Part shown: one piece after another, positions 13,038-25,643 of the stretch | How the letters are laid out: the number at the start of each line of letters is the position of its first letter | How positions within the stretch are numbered: position 1 is the first letter of the stretch | DNA from: Ignelater luminosus | Taxonomy: Eukaryota > Arthropoda > Insecta > Coleoptera > Elateridae | Length of the DNA: 64,000 bases | Assembly (NCBI GenBank): GCA_011009095.1 | Contig: VTPC01090685.1 | Coordinates: 71,869 to 135,868, forward strand | Direction: 5' to 3' | Translations under genes and position numbers: made by a program | The notes under the pieces: model-generated | The model's input: only the letters and a program-made list of their open reading frames with translations | Databases searched by the model: none | What the model was told of the DNA's origin: nothing

Positions 13038-16000
13038 CTGTAACAACGGACAACGTAAGACGACAGTTATGTTTGCTGTTAGTTAAATATAAATTTTTGA
13101 TGTTAGTTGCAGTTAGTATAAAAAAGCATTACACTACGTTGTGGTATTAGGTAGCCTTTTAAAAATTGCAAAAATTTTCAAAAATCATAAATTTATTAAT
13201 TAATAATTTACCACCATCAAAGCTCATTTTGTTGTATTTGTAGAGTTAATTAAAGTTGAATCTTACCAATTAATTGCACATCTGCACTGTTTCTTAATCC
13301 AGAAACAAATCCTTGATTTTTTAAAGTAATTCAAAATCTAAAGATTTTATTTTACTATTTTACTCTTGACCGTAACTTTGTTATTGTTTAATTTTTCAAG
13401 AGGAAAAGCTTTTACGGCCACTTCTTTCAGTAAAATGTCTTGGTCTCACTAAGATTACTCTGCAGTTCGGTATTATTTTCTTTTGGACATTCGCTACATC
13501 TAAATAGAAGATTTTGCACATTCCCGCAACGAGTTTCTTGAAGAAAATGGAACTCAATTCATATTTTTTGTCATTTTCAAGATCCAGTTGTTGATAACCC
13601 TTTAACATCATACAAGGTTGTACTATATGTAAACAGAAACAGGGAAAATAGAATTTTAGATTTTAATCAAAGTTCACAACTTAGAGCCTATAAGTATGGA
13701 AAAAGTAAGTTTCATTAGAGAATTTAACATTAATTCTACGTTTTGCAACCGCAATTTGTTCATAGTTGCAATTTAAATTGGAGAAATCGATAATGTAGCC
13801 AGTTGGTCTCTGTCTTTCCTTTTCCAAATATGGCTAAACTGAAAGATACTTAGCTTGGGATAAATTAGTGAATTCTACGCTACACAAGTGATAGGCACAT
13901 GAGAAAATTAACATGTGCTACGTATTCTGTAAACTTTACTTATTCTTAATTTAATATTTCTAAATGGAGTAGATTTTGTCAAGATATTCAGCGTTTTCAT
14001 CTGAAATGAACACTTAGTTTTAGTATCAACTTCGGATTTTGAGCCAGTCCTTTTGACATTGCACATTAGTGTGATATGATCAAACTGATTGGTACAATAA
14101 AGGCGCAAGAAGCTACAAGATCAGATCTGATGCTCTACTATCAAGTAATCACAGACGAGTTTTACTTCTGAGTTGTTTGAATTTCAATTACAGCTGTACT
14201 CACCAGAGAAAGTCCCCTACTGTATTTTTTCAATGATGTGCGTTTTTCGGAAAGACTGGGTTTAGTACGTGATTGCCCAAATGCTAATTTGAGAAAAACA
14301 AGTGTGAAAAACAAAGCAAAACATATAAATCCGAGAATTTTGATTATACTCTATATTATAAACAACTGTGGTAGCCAAAACTATGGTCACAAGAACTTTT
14401 GAAGGTTCAGATAGCAACTTGAAATTTCTGGAATTTTTATAAAAAGAGACTGAGAAGAAGAAGCTAAAGAAATTTTAAAAATGGTAGCCAAAAGTTCCCT
14501 AAAACATTCAAGAAATTCTCGAGTTTCACTTCGAGTAGTTATATTTAGGCTGTTTATAGAACGATCTTCAAAATTTGGCGTTGGTGGCTTTTGTAAGCAT
14601 TAGCGATTTCATAAATTTAGAAATTACTTTTACTGAGTGAATAAAACATGAGAATAACTGTAGTCATCTAAAGCTCATATTTGTCTTGTTCAATCCGAAA
14701 TCATAGCGTCTGTTAGTGATGCCTATTTACTTAAAACGACGAGCTTTGCATTGCAAGACTACAGAAGCAATAAGACTCAAAGTTACAGTTCGCAAATGTT
14801 TTAACTTCCATCTTAATTAATGACATGTTTACCAAGTTCAGATTGGGCAGGTATCAATAGACATTATCTAGTCCTCAGAAAATTCGTTCAGGTTTCAATT
14901 AAATAGAAAGACTAAAATCCATGGATAATCAAGGAACGTTTGATAGTTGAAGGAATTCTTGCACTGATAGAAATCAAAATTCTGTGTTAGGAATTGACTA
15001 TTATCGAAATGAATCATGTTGAACGATTAGAAAAAAATGGAATTTGAATTATCTTGATGGTAAGCAATATTGTTACTTTTGGGCATTACCAGAAATCTAT
15101 TAAAAATGGCAAATGCATGGTTTTATTATGGTTTAGTTTTCGGTTAAGGAGAATAACAAGAAACAGCAAAACCATCTAGAATTGGTTACAATATTATTGT
15201 TCACTGATCTATTTATTATACCTTTTAGGGTGCGTCAGTTGCAATGGCTATGATGAGCCCCTGCACTTTAAATGTTTTTGATAATAAATATAATAATTAT
15301 TGTCTGAATTTGAGAAAACGTCTTTAGTGAAATATGCTTTCCAAATAAAAATTGGCTGGAGAGCAAAAATTGCATTTATATACAGGATGTCTCCGAAATG
15401 AACAGAAGTATCGACACAGCAAATTCCTGAGCTAGTTTCTTAAATAAACCATTTTCGAAATAGAAGGCGTAAAAGTCTTATTTAAGTCTCTTGCTTCACA
15501 TAAAAGTAGATGTCGCAGAGTGAAAACCATGTAAACATCGCATTTTACTATTGCGCTTTATTTCCAAGATATTACAGACTGTTCTTTACAACTAGTGCGC
15601 TACTGAAGCAATCTGGTAAAATGTAATCGATTAACTTTAAAAAAAGTTACTTATTTTGGAACTAGAATTAGTGATTTCTTTTTTCTTGGAAAAATTCAAG
15701 ACTTGCGAGATATTTGCTAAAAACAAAAATACCCAAATTTCTTTGAAGTCGCATACCAATAGGAATAGGAAAAATTGAGAGAGGAATGAGTTTTAGACAA
15801 TTCCAGACTGTGCAAAAAAATATCTTCTGCTTTCCTACGAAGATATCTTCTTATATGGAACGCCTACTTGATTTTGGCGCCAGTGAATAGTTCCTGTAAA
15901 CGCTTTTTGGTGATATACGGACGTATATATTTCTTCTTTTGTTTTAGGTAATTATTAAATAAAAACAAGTTTTATGTGAAAATTCCTGTATGCCATAGTT

Positions 16001-16918
16001 AATTCTGTCACTAATTTATTTTCACCATTTATTGATTTTACTAGATAAGTGACTTTTTTTTATTAAGAAGCATTCAGAAAACAAAAGAATAACGTTTATT
16101 TACCTCATCATAAATTACAAAAATAAATCTATTTTCAAACTTGGGAACGACTAATTTAACCGACCTCGTATCTCTTCACGGTGTACGAAATCACTTTAAT
16201 GTACCTGTTTAAAAAACAGTCTGTATATATTTGATGGTGGTAAATTACCTATTATTTCCCATTTTTTCATACGTAAACAGGGAAGGTAAAGTTAGCTTTT
16301 GCGATGTAAGAAAACTCTCTATAAGAATAACAGGGCAGGCGAAAATGTGTAGCGGCACGCCGAATAAAAATCGATATACGAATAGCAAATTTAAAATAAA
16401 ATTTAAAGAAATTAGAAATTGAATTGAGTCAGCGCACATGGACTAAGATGTAAAATTTCGTTTGTTTAAACGCCACGTTGGTAAAATTCTTCAAATTTAC
16501 ACCTGTATTTATCAAAGTATAATCTCAAATTTAGTACACGTACATTTCATATCGGCTTACATGCAGAAAAAGTAGCAGTTCACTATAACAAACAATTTGA
16601 GAATAGAAGCGACACAATAGAAGCACAAGGCCTCGGATCCGCTCAGCATTGCTGGATGTAGAAGGCTTTTGATCTCATTAATACCATAAAATAATGCTAC
16701 ATAATCTTATTAAAAGCGAGGTTACTGCTATTCTCTGCACCCTTAATACATTCATTCCTATCCATTTCTTAAGTAAGACGTACATCTAATATCCGCATAT
16801 TACGTCTATACCTATCAAGTAATTTACAGGTCCGCGTTGATATTTCCGTTTCGCGTGTTACTCGCTTACAATAAATAATAATAACACACCCCTTTAAAGT
16901 AAGTTAAAATGCACGCAC
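13038..16918 (-). other. dve intron 3, 3.9 kb
   Basis: Minus-strand ends are GTGCGT and TTGTTACAG. The body is AT-rich with only short, unrecognised open frames. A possible repeat remnant beginning TACAGGATGTCTCCGAAATG lies near 15381. No RNA gene or conserved block was recognised. Confidence 0.85.
15381..15480. repeat. Possible transposon-end remnant (ACAGGATGTC type)
   Basis: The segment begins TACAGGATGTCTCCGAAATG, close to the ACAGGGTGTCCCGAAA starts common in insect interspersed repeats. It is followed by text typical of such elements (AAATAAACCATTTTCGAAAT). The far boundary is not visible and no coding part was seen. The call rests on resemblance only. Confidence 0.3.
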
Positions 16919-17355
16919 CTCATCGATGGGGCAACCAGCAGAGACGAGAAGGCCCTGAGACTGCGTCAGAAAAAATCGTAACAGTTTTTCTTTGATGTCC
17001 GTGAACACTGCCGAACGACTCCGCACCAGCTGAATACGAAGGGTAGCAACTGCTGTCAGTTCACCCAAAATATCCCCGACTGTAACGAGCGGGTCGTCCG
17101 AGATTTGATCTACGCTTAGTGCTTTCCAGTTCTTAATGACCACTGATCCTCTAGCGGTGGCCGCGCTATCGGCTGAATAACCCAAACGCAACAGGGCAGC
17201 TTGAACTAGTCCTTGAAAAGGAGTTCCCACAGGTATGATAACGTAGCTGTCGGTTTCTATCAAAGAGCGCCGTTTCCAGGGGCCCTGATGGACGACGCGA
17301 CCTTCCTCGAGAATGGAAATTGTTTCCACGACGCAATGAACAGGCAGAGATTTAC
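16919..17355 (-). CDS. dve: dve coding exon 3 (ULD and start of CUTL)
   Basis: The exon is 437 bases. It begins after TTTTTTCTAG in phase 1 and ends GAT GAG|GTGCGT in phase 0. It encodes 145 residues, from GKSLPVHCVVETISILEEG to AGCPIDE. The first 110 residues, ending ATLRIQLV, match the ubiquitin-like domain of SATB/Dve proteins, which mediates self-association. Matching landmarks are LPV-CVVE, ETDSYVIIPVGTPF, QAALLRLGYS, the Trp in VIKNWKALS, and ISDDPLVTVGDIL. The last 35 residues begin the CUTL segment. No other insect family with this pattern comes to mind. An in-frame ATG lies 14 bases upstream of the exon, at 17369-17371, which would allow an alternative start reading MYFFLGKSLPV. Confidence 0.93.
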
Positions 17356-18148
17356 CTAGAAAAAAGTACATGAAAAATTAAGATTTAGAAAAGGATCTTA
17401 ATACGACTTAGCGAGACTCGCGTACATGCTCGAATCGTAAATCTTTCAAGATACGTTTTGTTAATCTGCGTAACACTTATTTATAAGCTGTTTGTTTTTG
17501 GATTTGGATACGTACAGTTCATTATACGTCGGCCTTAGCCATTTACATACAAATACAATAATCACGAGTAGGTAGGTAAGCGCGTAAAAAATAATTCTAC
17601 AGAATATTATACCATAAAAACGGTTAGTGTCAGTTGCGACGCTGTTATTTCATAATATAGCGCGTCCGTAATAACCGAATGATCCGGTAGCTGTCACGTG
17701 TTCGCTAAACGATGTTCGAAAGATTTGCGCAAAGATGAGGAGATAAATACTTCGACCGTAAGCGGTTTCGAAGCCGAGGGCAACGCGACAGATCCACGAC
17801 ACTTGGAATACAAAATCTTTTCAGTCACTGCGAATTTAATGGAAACGTGTAAAGCGGAAAAGTATCCAGAGATAAGAAAGACAGACAGATCAATTGATAG
17901 CGGCACACAGATGACATTTAATGTTGCGCGCTGCCGAAGATTTCTTCATTTCCTTTCTAAGTTCAAAAACGACAAACCTGCTGTTGGAACAAATTGACGG
18001 GGGCGCGTATCTTTTATTGCGCTAGTTTCGATGAGGACGAAGTAAAGCAGAAAGAAACAGCGCTCTCGTAGTCAACCCCGTCGCCGTAGGCACAATGAAC
18101 CCACACGAGCAGGTATTAGGCTTGCTGGCCGCGCACGCTTGTCTATGC

Positions 18149-18516
18149 TAATCCTGTTAGGTTAAGAAGGTTTCTGCATATTACGGAGCTTTAACTGGAG
18201 CAACCCAGACCTAGCTCTGCGTCTTAAGGATTAGTTGGCTCGACTTGAGCTTACTTAGACGGCTGCCATACAAAGAACTATGTGTGCAACGTCATGAGAG
18301 TTAAGCTCTGGTATTTCTTTCTAAGTCCCAGATTTATTTTTGTTATTAGGCTAGCGTCTTGGCCGGTCTTACGATGCAGATGCGGTAAACCCAAACTCCG
18401 CTCTAAATCTCGGGGACACTTCGTAAGCGGCCCGCCGGATCCAACCCGGACCTAATCCCACCGGCTTACCACGCTGTGTATAGTCCAGCACTCGCTAATC
18501 CTACGGGCCCTAATCC
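18149..18516. promoter_or_regulatory. TAATCC cluster A in dve intron 2 (candidate enhancer)
   Basis: Five K50-homeodomain motifs occur in 368 bases. TAATCC is at 18149, 18453, 18496 and 18511, and GGATTA is at 18228. The surroundings are GC- and CpG-rich (CCCGCCGGATCC, CCTACGGGCCC). By base composition about 0.3 would be expected here. Motifs are seen directly; enhancer function is inference. Confidence 0.5.
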
Positions 18517-19964
18517 AGGCGAGCTGACCAACGTCTTAACTCGGGTTCATATTGCCTTCCGGTCCTTTGTTCGCGCCCGCCTGATCAATAATGCAACCTT
18601 ATAAATAATACCGCTAGCACTAATAACTGTTAGTAGAATGACTACTCTGTGTATAACCCGAACATACGAAATAACCTTAATTCCGTAAAATCTCCGAAGG
18701 AAATGCTTCGCAGAGTAAATCATCTAACGCGATACACGTTCCCGGCAGCTAAAATTATAATTTTAAAGTACGGTGTCGAGACGCATCTCTTCAGCGTTGC
18801 TGCTCGTGATTGTCATCTTCCACTTTGGGTGAACTTTAAGTAACTCACAATCGCCACCACAATCGAGATTACGTCAACAACTATTTAGCACACACCAGTT
18901 AAAGCTTACGAGAGAGCGTTTTTGCGCGATTTACCGCTCCAAGTTTTGTTCGACCACTTATTAGGGATTATTCCTCACGTAATACCAGCACAAAAGGGCT
19001 GAACCTCTGATCGCACTTGCTCCTTTGACGTTATTTTACGTTTTGTACTAACCAAAGCTACCCGTTTCACCGAATCGTCTACGTTAACTCTTAATTTTTT
19101 ACTTCATTAGATACCAGTTTATTATAATCGCTAAACTTCAACATCCAATTGTTTATAACAAAAACAGTTAAGTCTCGCCGAAGACCTCGAGTTGGGGTGT
19201 GAACCGTTAGGAAGTTAATAAAACGGTCCGAATTAAAGCAGAAAGGAAACAAAATTCTCGTTCTTTCTTATCTTTTTATTAAAACGATTTGTAGTTTCTT
19301 TAAATAATTTCATTATGTCGTTAATCTAAAAAAATCACTTAATAAGAGCGACGTATAATAGCCGTAACTGCTACAATAGGGAGCAAGCGTTCTTAATTTA
19401 AATCTGTGACAAGATTAAGCATCATCTCAAGGATACATTGTTTATTACCGAAAATGCCGGTTAAAAATTGTTTGAAAGACGAAAACGCGTCGGTCGAATC
19501 GAAAGGACAACTCGACACTAAAACAGGCCTACTAAAATCCACCCTAAAATTTCACCCTTGATGTTGTCGGTGTGTGTGTATTGTGATTAAGAGGTCTAGA
19601 TCGATAACATGATGTGAGTAGTACTCATGTTTTCAACAGGTGGCTATAAAAAACAAAACATTTAAAACTTGAAATACGTAAAAAGAACTCGACTGCGACA
19701 ATGTTGACACTTCTCGAATAAAGAAAACGCGCGAAAGTGTCTACATTGTTTCAGAATAAATAAGTGCGATGGTGCGACCGATAGAAATGCAACAAGCGTC
19801 GCTAGAAATACAGCTTATAATGAATATCGGTTAGAAGGCGGATGTGCACTATCACACAGTCGGTAATCTGCTCGCTCTCCGCTGTCAAACGTTTATCTGC
19901 TTCCGGCCCTGAGAACCCCCTTCGATCCAGAGTTCCATTCGCGGGTACTGCAAATGTATCACTC

Positions 19965-20324
19965 TAATCCATTCGATGCCTCTATTTTGTTCGCTTCGTT
20001 CATCCACTTCCTTCCGTTACTTACACTTTCGTCTTGCGATTAACCGCAACTGCTCGATGACGCTACGCTACAACTACTGTTCTAATAATTATCGGAAAAC
20101 TTTACCGTGAAGTTAGTATTGTTTCTGATCGTGACCTACAGGCCGATCGGAAAGATCACCTTGGCGACAGCTAAACCCGAGCTGAGCCGGGATAGACGGT
20201 TCGCTAATCCTCAGATGTGTCGCGACCGCACTCTGCCCGAATCGCCATGAATACACACGTATAAACCTGTTCGACTTGCTTGTGCTAATCCCAATAATAT
20301 AAGGATTAAATCCGGCGGGGATTA
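19965..20324. promoter_or_regulatory. TAATCC cluster B in dve intron 2 (candidate enhancer)
   Basis: TAATCC occurs at 19965, 20205 and 20286. GGATTA occurs at 20303 and 20319. The sites at 20286 and 20303 face each other across 11 bases, an arrangement suited to paired homeodomain binding. The segment is CpG-richer than the flanking intron. A further isolated GGATTA is at 18965. Function is inferred. Confidence 0.5.
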
Positions 20325-23300
20325 AGTTTAGCTATTGATGCGTGTTATCGCACTTCTCCAGGGCTACGCTATTTTTCGATTGCACAGTTGAATGACTTGT
20401 TTGGTTAATCGAATCTGATAAAACCTCACCGATATCCACAGTATTTACCTAGATTTATTACTGATCATAATTAATAATCGTCTAATAGACATCCATATTG
20501 TGACACGACTAGTTAAAGTGAATACGGGATTTATAATTGACGCTTCGCGATATTATACGCGCCTTTAAAATAATTAAATAAAAGGTGCCTACTTCTGCAT
20601 TTTTTTGTATTCTGATATAAAAAATATGTAAATAAGCACAGTCTGTCGCTTAACCGTAAACCTATAATTTATAATAAGAAGATCTTCCTGCCGTTTGCGT
20701 ACTCGAATGTTGCAAATGTAGATTCGTGGACTTTTACTAATCACACGGGATAGAACTGATGTAGCGATTTAACGGTAAAATATTTTCAGTTTTTCAAAAC
20801 TTATAGTGACTATAAATTATTAATAAATTATTCCCTACAAGAGAATTTCAGCAATAAATTAAATTTCATTAATTTGATAGATAGTATCTCCATTTCCAGC
20901 TTAAAACATATATTGAATATTGAATATTTAGATATCATATAAAAGATGATTTAAACAAAATGTTGCTCGAGAGCAATTTTAGATCTGAAAATAAGAAATA
21001 CAAAACTCAAAATTTTTTTCGCAAATTAATTTAAAAATTCTGAATTTTTCTTTGCAGAGAAACTTTGGTATTTGGATAGGTAATTACCCAAATTTAATTC
21101 TAATGCATCTGCTTGGATTCAAATGCATATTCAACTTCTGTCCGTGACGTCATTGGTTACATACCAAGAATTACGTTCAAAGATGAAAATAGGTGATCGA
21201 AGCAATGCACTAACCAGAACTGACAAGTAACAGGATTAAAACAATTTTTTTACCTTCTTCTCGTATTAAAAAAGTTCCTGGTTTGTTTTTCTATGTTAAC
21301 CTCTTACCAAGGATTCGTATATTATATCAAAATAAAATCTCATATTGCTTCCATATTATTCTGATTCTTTTTCGACTTTATTTCTAGACAAAAAAACCGA
21401 TTCTATAAGTAGTGCATATATAATAATTTGGATCTGGACTCTAAGTTAGATAGTTTTCAATGTTTGATGACTAACTTGGCCACTGTCTGTTAAAATGGTT
21501 ACAATGTGTAAATTTCATTTTCTGAGTAGGCCAGGTGCTTTCGAATACGAAATGATGTAAGAAACAGACATTTAGAGCAAGGTCCAACGTTAGATAGCAA
21601 AGTAAAATAGTAGTAGACAGTTTTTAATTGAAGCATAGACCATCCGAATTGTCCTTTCCATTTTTCATCGAAAATGTATAATACTATATATATTGGGTAT
21701 ACCCAAGAGTCAGCAAGACTGTAGACTGTCTTCATCTTTCTGTTTTTGTTTGGCTAAGAAAGTTTGTTACATTCGTTTTAAATTTTCTATTTGTTTCCAC
21801 TATTTTATCTGCCTTTTTAATTTAATCTTCTTCAAAAAGAATTAGTTGTTGTACGTTTTTAATGTAATATCACAAAGCATTCAAAGCAAATTATTCAATG
21901 TTACCCAAACTATGTAGGCGTTCTATTAAAAAAACTACAGTCTACATTTTATCTTTGACTATCGCGAAGATTTCTTCCAGATTTTCTTTGATACTTCAAT
22001 ATTTAGTTTTCAGTATTCAAGTTGAACAACTTGAATAGTACAATCGCCACTGGTTAGTTGACAGGTCTTGGTAACCTAAATAAGCGTCTTTAAAATGCCA
22101 CTGAACTTCCTGAAGATAGATTTTAGATACAAACAATGAAGTGAAGATGAAGAAAAGTTAAAATACTTAGAATTGGCTTTTTTTCTTTTCTCTCGGTTTT
22201 TAGTCATTTAGCCGTTCAGTAATATTTACCCGAAGAATCCAACGGAACGAAATGTTTGAATCTTTTTTTTTTGTAATTTTTGTCTTTTGAATCATAATTA
22301 TGTTGAAGACTCTCATGCCAAAATTAAAGATGCTCTCAATCTAAGGAACTGACTACAGTGGAGGAATTCTAAAGTGTATATTCAGCTCTAGGCCAAATGT
22401 AAAAATCTCTATTAACAGACTGCATGGCATGAATTGCTATCGTTCTTAATGTACAAACTATTAAGAAAAAAAATGTCAAAGAAACTGGAGGATATTGATA
22501 GTAGATAATTTACTAGGCAAAAGAATGGAGAGTCTCGAATGCCTCTTATCATTTCCTCTATGCTCTTATTCAATTCGAATGAGCTTTTGTAAAAACCTCC
22601 ATTTTATATACACTGCCATGGGAAAGAAGTAGTGGTGCCGTGTAAAAATGAGATCGTACCAACTTAAAATCGATTTGAGGCAAAACGATGCCAAAACAGT
22701 GTTTACAACTTTATTAGCTTTAAAAATTTGTATTTTCCCCCTTTATAAGAAAAACGTATTTTGTAAATATCCCGTTTATAAAAAAGAAGTGAAAATCCAT
22801 AAAGGTTTAATTAATTAATGACCGATTATAACTTTCATACGAGATGATGTAATATGGTTGCTTTTGCATCAAACATTTAATTTAATTAGTAATCGCTAGT
22901 TCCATTTAAATTTATGAAACAATATTCTATATGGTAATACATAATACAATATCGATATATATATAAAACAATAACGGTTTTTTGCCGAAACTGATTGATT
23001 ATTCATTAACTAGGTTAAGTCAAATTTAGTTATGGATTTTAGCAAAAGTATAGATCTCCTTAAATTTATTTACAGCGCTTTGCAGGATCTGGGTTACAGC
23101 TTTTGTTTAATTTTTTCTTTTTATCTCTAAAGGTTGCTATGGTTACGTATTTCAGAAAAATTGAAAGCTTAACTCTATGAACCATTAATTAATTAATCAT
23201 AGTAAAGCTACTCTACTAAATGTTCATCAAAAGATGGACATAATAAAGTAACTGGAAGGTTTTAGTGTAAATATAATCTTTTAGTTGGGTAAATCATTAT

Positions 23301-25622
23301 AGTAGTACATGTAAAATACAAATTGCAACAAACAGCAAATCGGTTTCTAGCCACAAAAGAACAATGATATAACATAAACATCTTACTGGAAGTTCTTAAA
23401 ATAAAAATTTGTGCAGGAAGAAAATTCCTGATTCCATAGCATATTAATTAGTAATCGCTATCAAAACTGCAAAACACGAAAGTGCTAAAGTCGAATTCTT
23501 TCACAAACTTACAGTTGTGATTATGCTAAAATTATGTGTTTGGGCTTACATTTAAATCTAGCTTAGTAAGTCTAAGTCTGATTAGTAATTTTGCACGGTT
23601 CTCTACAACCTTCAAAATCCAATTTAGAAATTAACAATCTTCATGTTATTCTTGTTTCAACTTTAACTTTGTAACCGAACCCATTTGGCACAAATGTTCT
23701 CAGTTCCAAAAAGAAAACCATTTCGAACAATCCCACCATCTAAAACTCTAAAACAATTTTTTTAAACGATATTTGAGTTTTGAGGTTGCTGGATGACAAT
23801 GTGCTGTTTTAGAGAACGATTCGTACAAAGTTTGGCTGCTCAGAGTGGTGGCAAAAATTTTCAAAAACTACTAGTTTTGACAATATTATCAAATCTATCA
23901 ATGAGAACCAAAACAGGATTTGAAAAAGTTTAGAAATCATACTTACAACTAGTGAGTTATCGAGATGTGGCTGCCCAAAATTATCAATGGAATTAAATCA
24001 AATCTAATAACAATCTACGTAGTAGCATGAAGCAAATTCCCATAAGGTTAGATAACTTAGAATAACATCCAGAATTACTACTACATAGCGTTATGTTCAA
24101 TGATCCATACTTGACCGTTTACGAACATCAATAGACCAAGACCAGTTTCAAATTTCCTTCCTATATCGATATTTTCTAGGTAATGTAATCTTCTCTGGAA
24201 TATGTACCACAAGACTTCCTTGTGCAAAATACATATCGTACATACGTTGATATGATGGATCTGCATAATATTTGCTTCTTTGTAAAGTCTTCAACTTCTA
24301 GTTATGTCATCATCTGCAGAAATAGATCACTGTTATAGTTGTCAGTTATTGAATTTTGATACATTTTCTTTTTGCTGAAAAGCAGATGTTTGGGTTTCTC
24401 TTCAGCAACTTAATGAGGAACGAAATTCTTCAAAGAAGTCAAGACAAAATGGGATTAAAAATAATCTAAATTCGTAGAAACGATAGTTCCGGTTCCTCTC
24501 AACTTTACTTTTCTATCTATGTGATTGATATTTGATACTTTATCAACAAAAATGCCTGCGTTACCAATATTTGAAACTCAATTTCTAGTAGGGGAGATAC
24601 AAAAAGTCTAAGAATGAGGTTACCAAGACAATGTGCTTAATGTTATATAACGCAAACAGAACTGACGATCACTGATAGAAGATTTAATTACGTGTGTGAA
24701 AGAAGAGATCTAAAAGAATGTCTGTATTTAAAAAGTTTCTCCTTAACTGTTCTTTTATTCAATAAAAAAATAAAACCATTTCAGTAACTTTAATCAAGAG
24801 ATCTTCCCTGAAAAATATCTTCAATCGTCAGGAATTTCAAAAAAACAAACTTATTTGGTGATTGTTCATTTTGTAGAACCTGTACCGTTTACTGTTGTGT
24901 GATATTCTGCAGTGGTATTCTAGATACAATGAAATCTCATGCATTGTTATAGGCAACTTTGTGTCTTTTGTGAAATGATAAATAAACTTCATGGTATCTC
25001 TCTGTTGGACTATTGAAATACATTCCTTGAATTTTAGAACTTTTCAAAACCAGAAAAAGCAAAATTGTAGAGAAGCAATCTGATAGTATCAAATGGATTC
25101 TTGATGATGTCAAACCTTTTGGGAATGATTTTTAGAAAAATGGTCCTTGGTGTTTTAGGTTTCTTTAAATTACCCTTTGGTAATTACTTCGATCCCCCTT
25201 TTGAGTAGCATCTAACAAAATGTTTTAGAATCGGAATCTTTTTTCTGCACAACATGGATTTTGGGCTAGTTAGAAATAAGGAGTAAACTGGAAACTGGCT
25301 TGTAAAGTTAAGTGCTGAAAATTCTAATTAATCTTTTTGAATGTTTTGGAGTTGCTGTTTCCATGACTTTTGTTCAACGCAAAAAGAAAGTTCCTAAAGT
25401 TAGCACACAGTTAGGAAAGTTTGTTATGTTTTGCAATACTAAAATGTATGACGAAAAACAGAATTCATTCAACGATAGTTTCTAGATGGTTTCTCTGCTT
25501 AGGAATTATAACCTTCAAGATCTTTAGAATTCCTTCGATCACCCGTTATACATAGATCCATTATAAGAATGTATGACAATTTCTGATTATTATTTTCTGC
25601 TATTAGGCAAACTGTTAGTAAC

Positions 25623-25643
25623 ATTATTATTATTATTATTATT
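25623..25643. repeat. ATT microsatellite (seven units)
   Basis: Seven perfect ATT units lie in dve intron 2, in otherwise AT-rich sequence. No function is suggested; it may be length-polymorphic. Confidence 0.9.

Noticed and set aside
17698-17997. Plus-strand frame of 99 codons just upstream of dve exon 3
   Set aside because: No recognised domain, and it lies in a CpG-rich, stop-poor part of an intron on the opposite strand. It has no supporting splice or promoter context.
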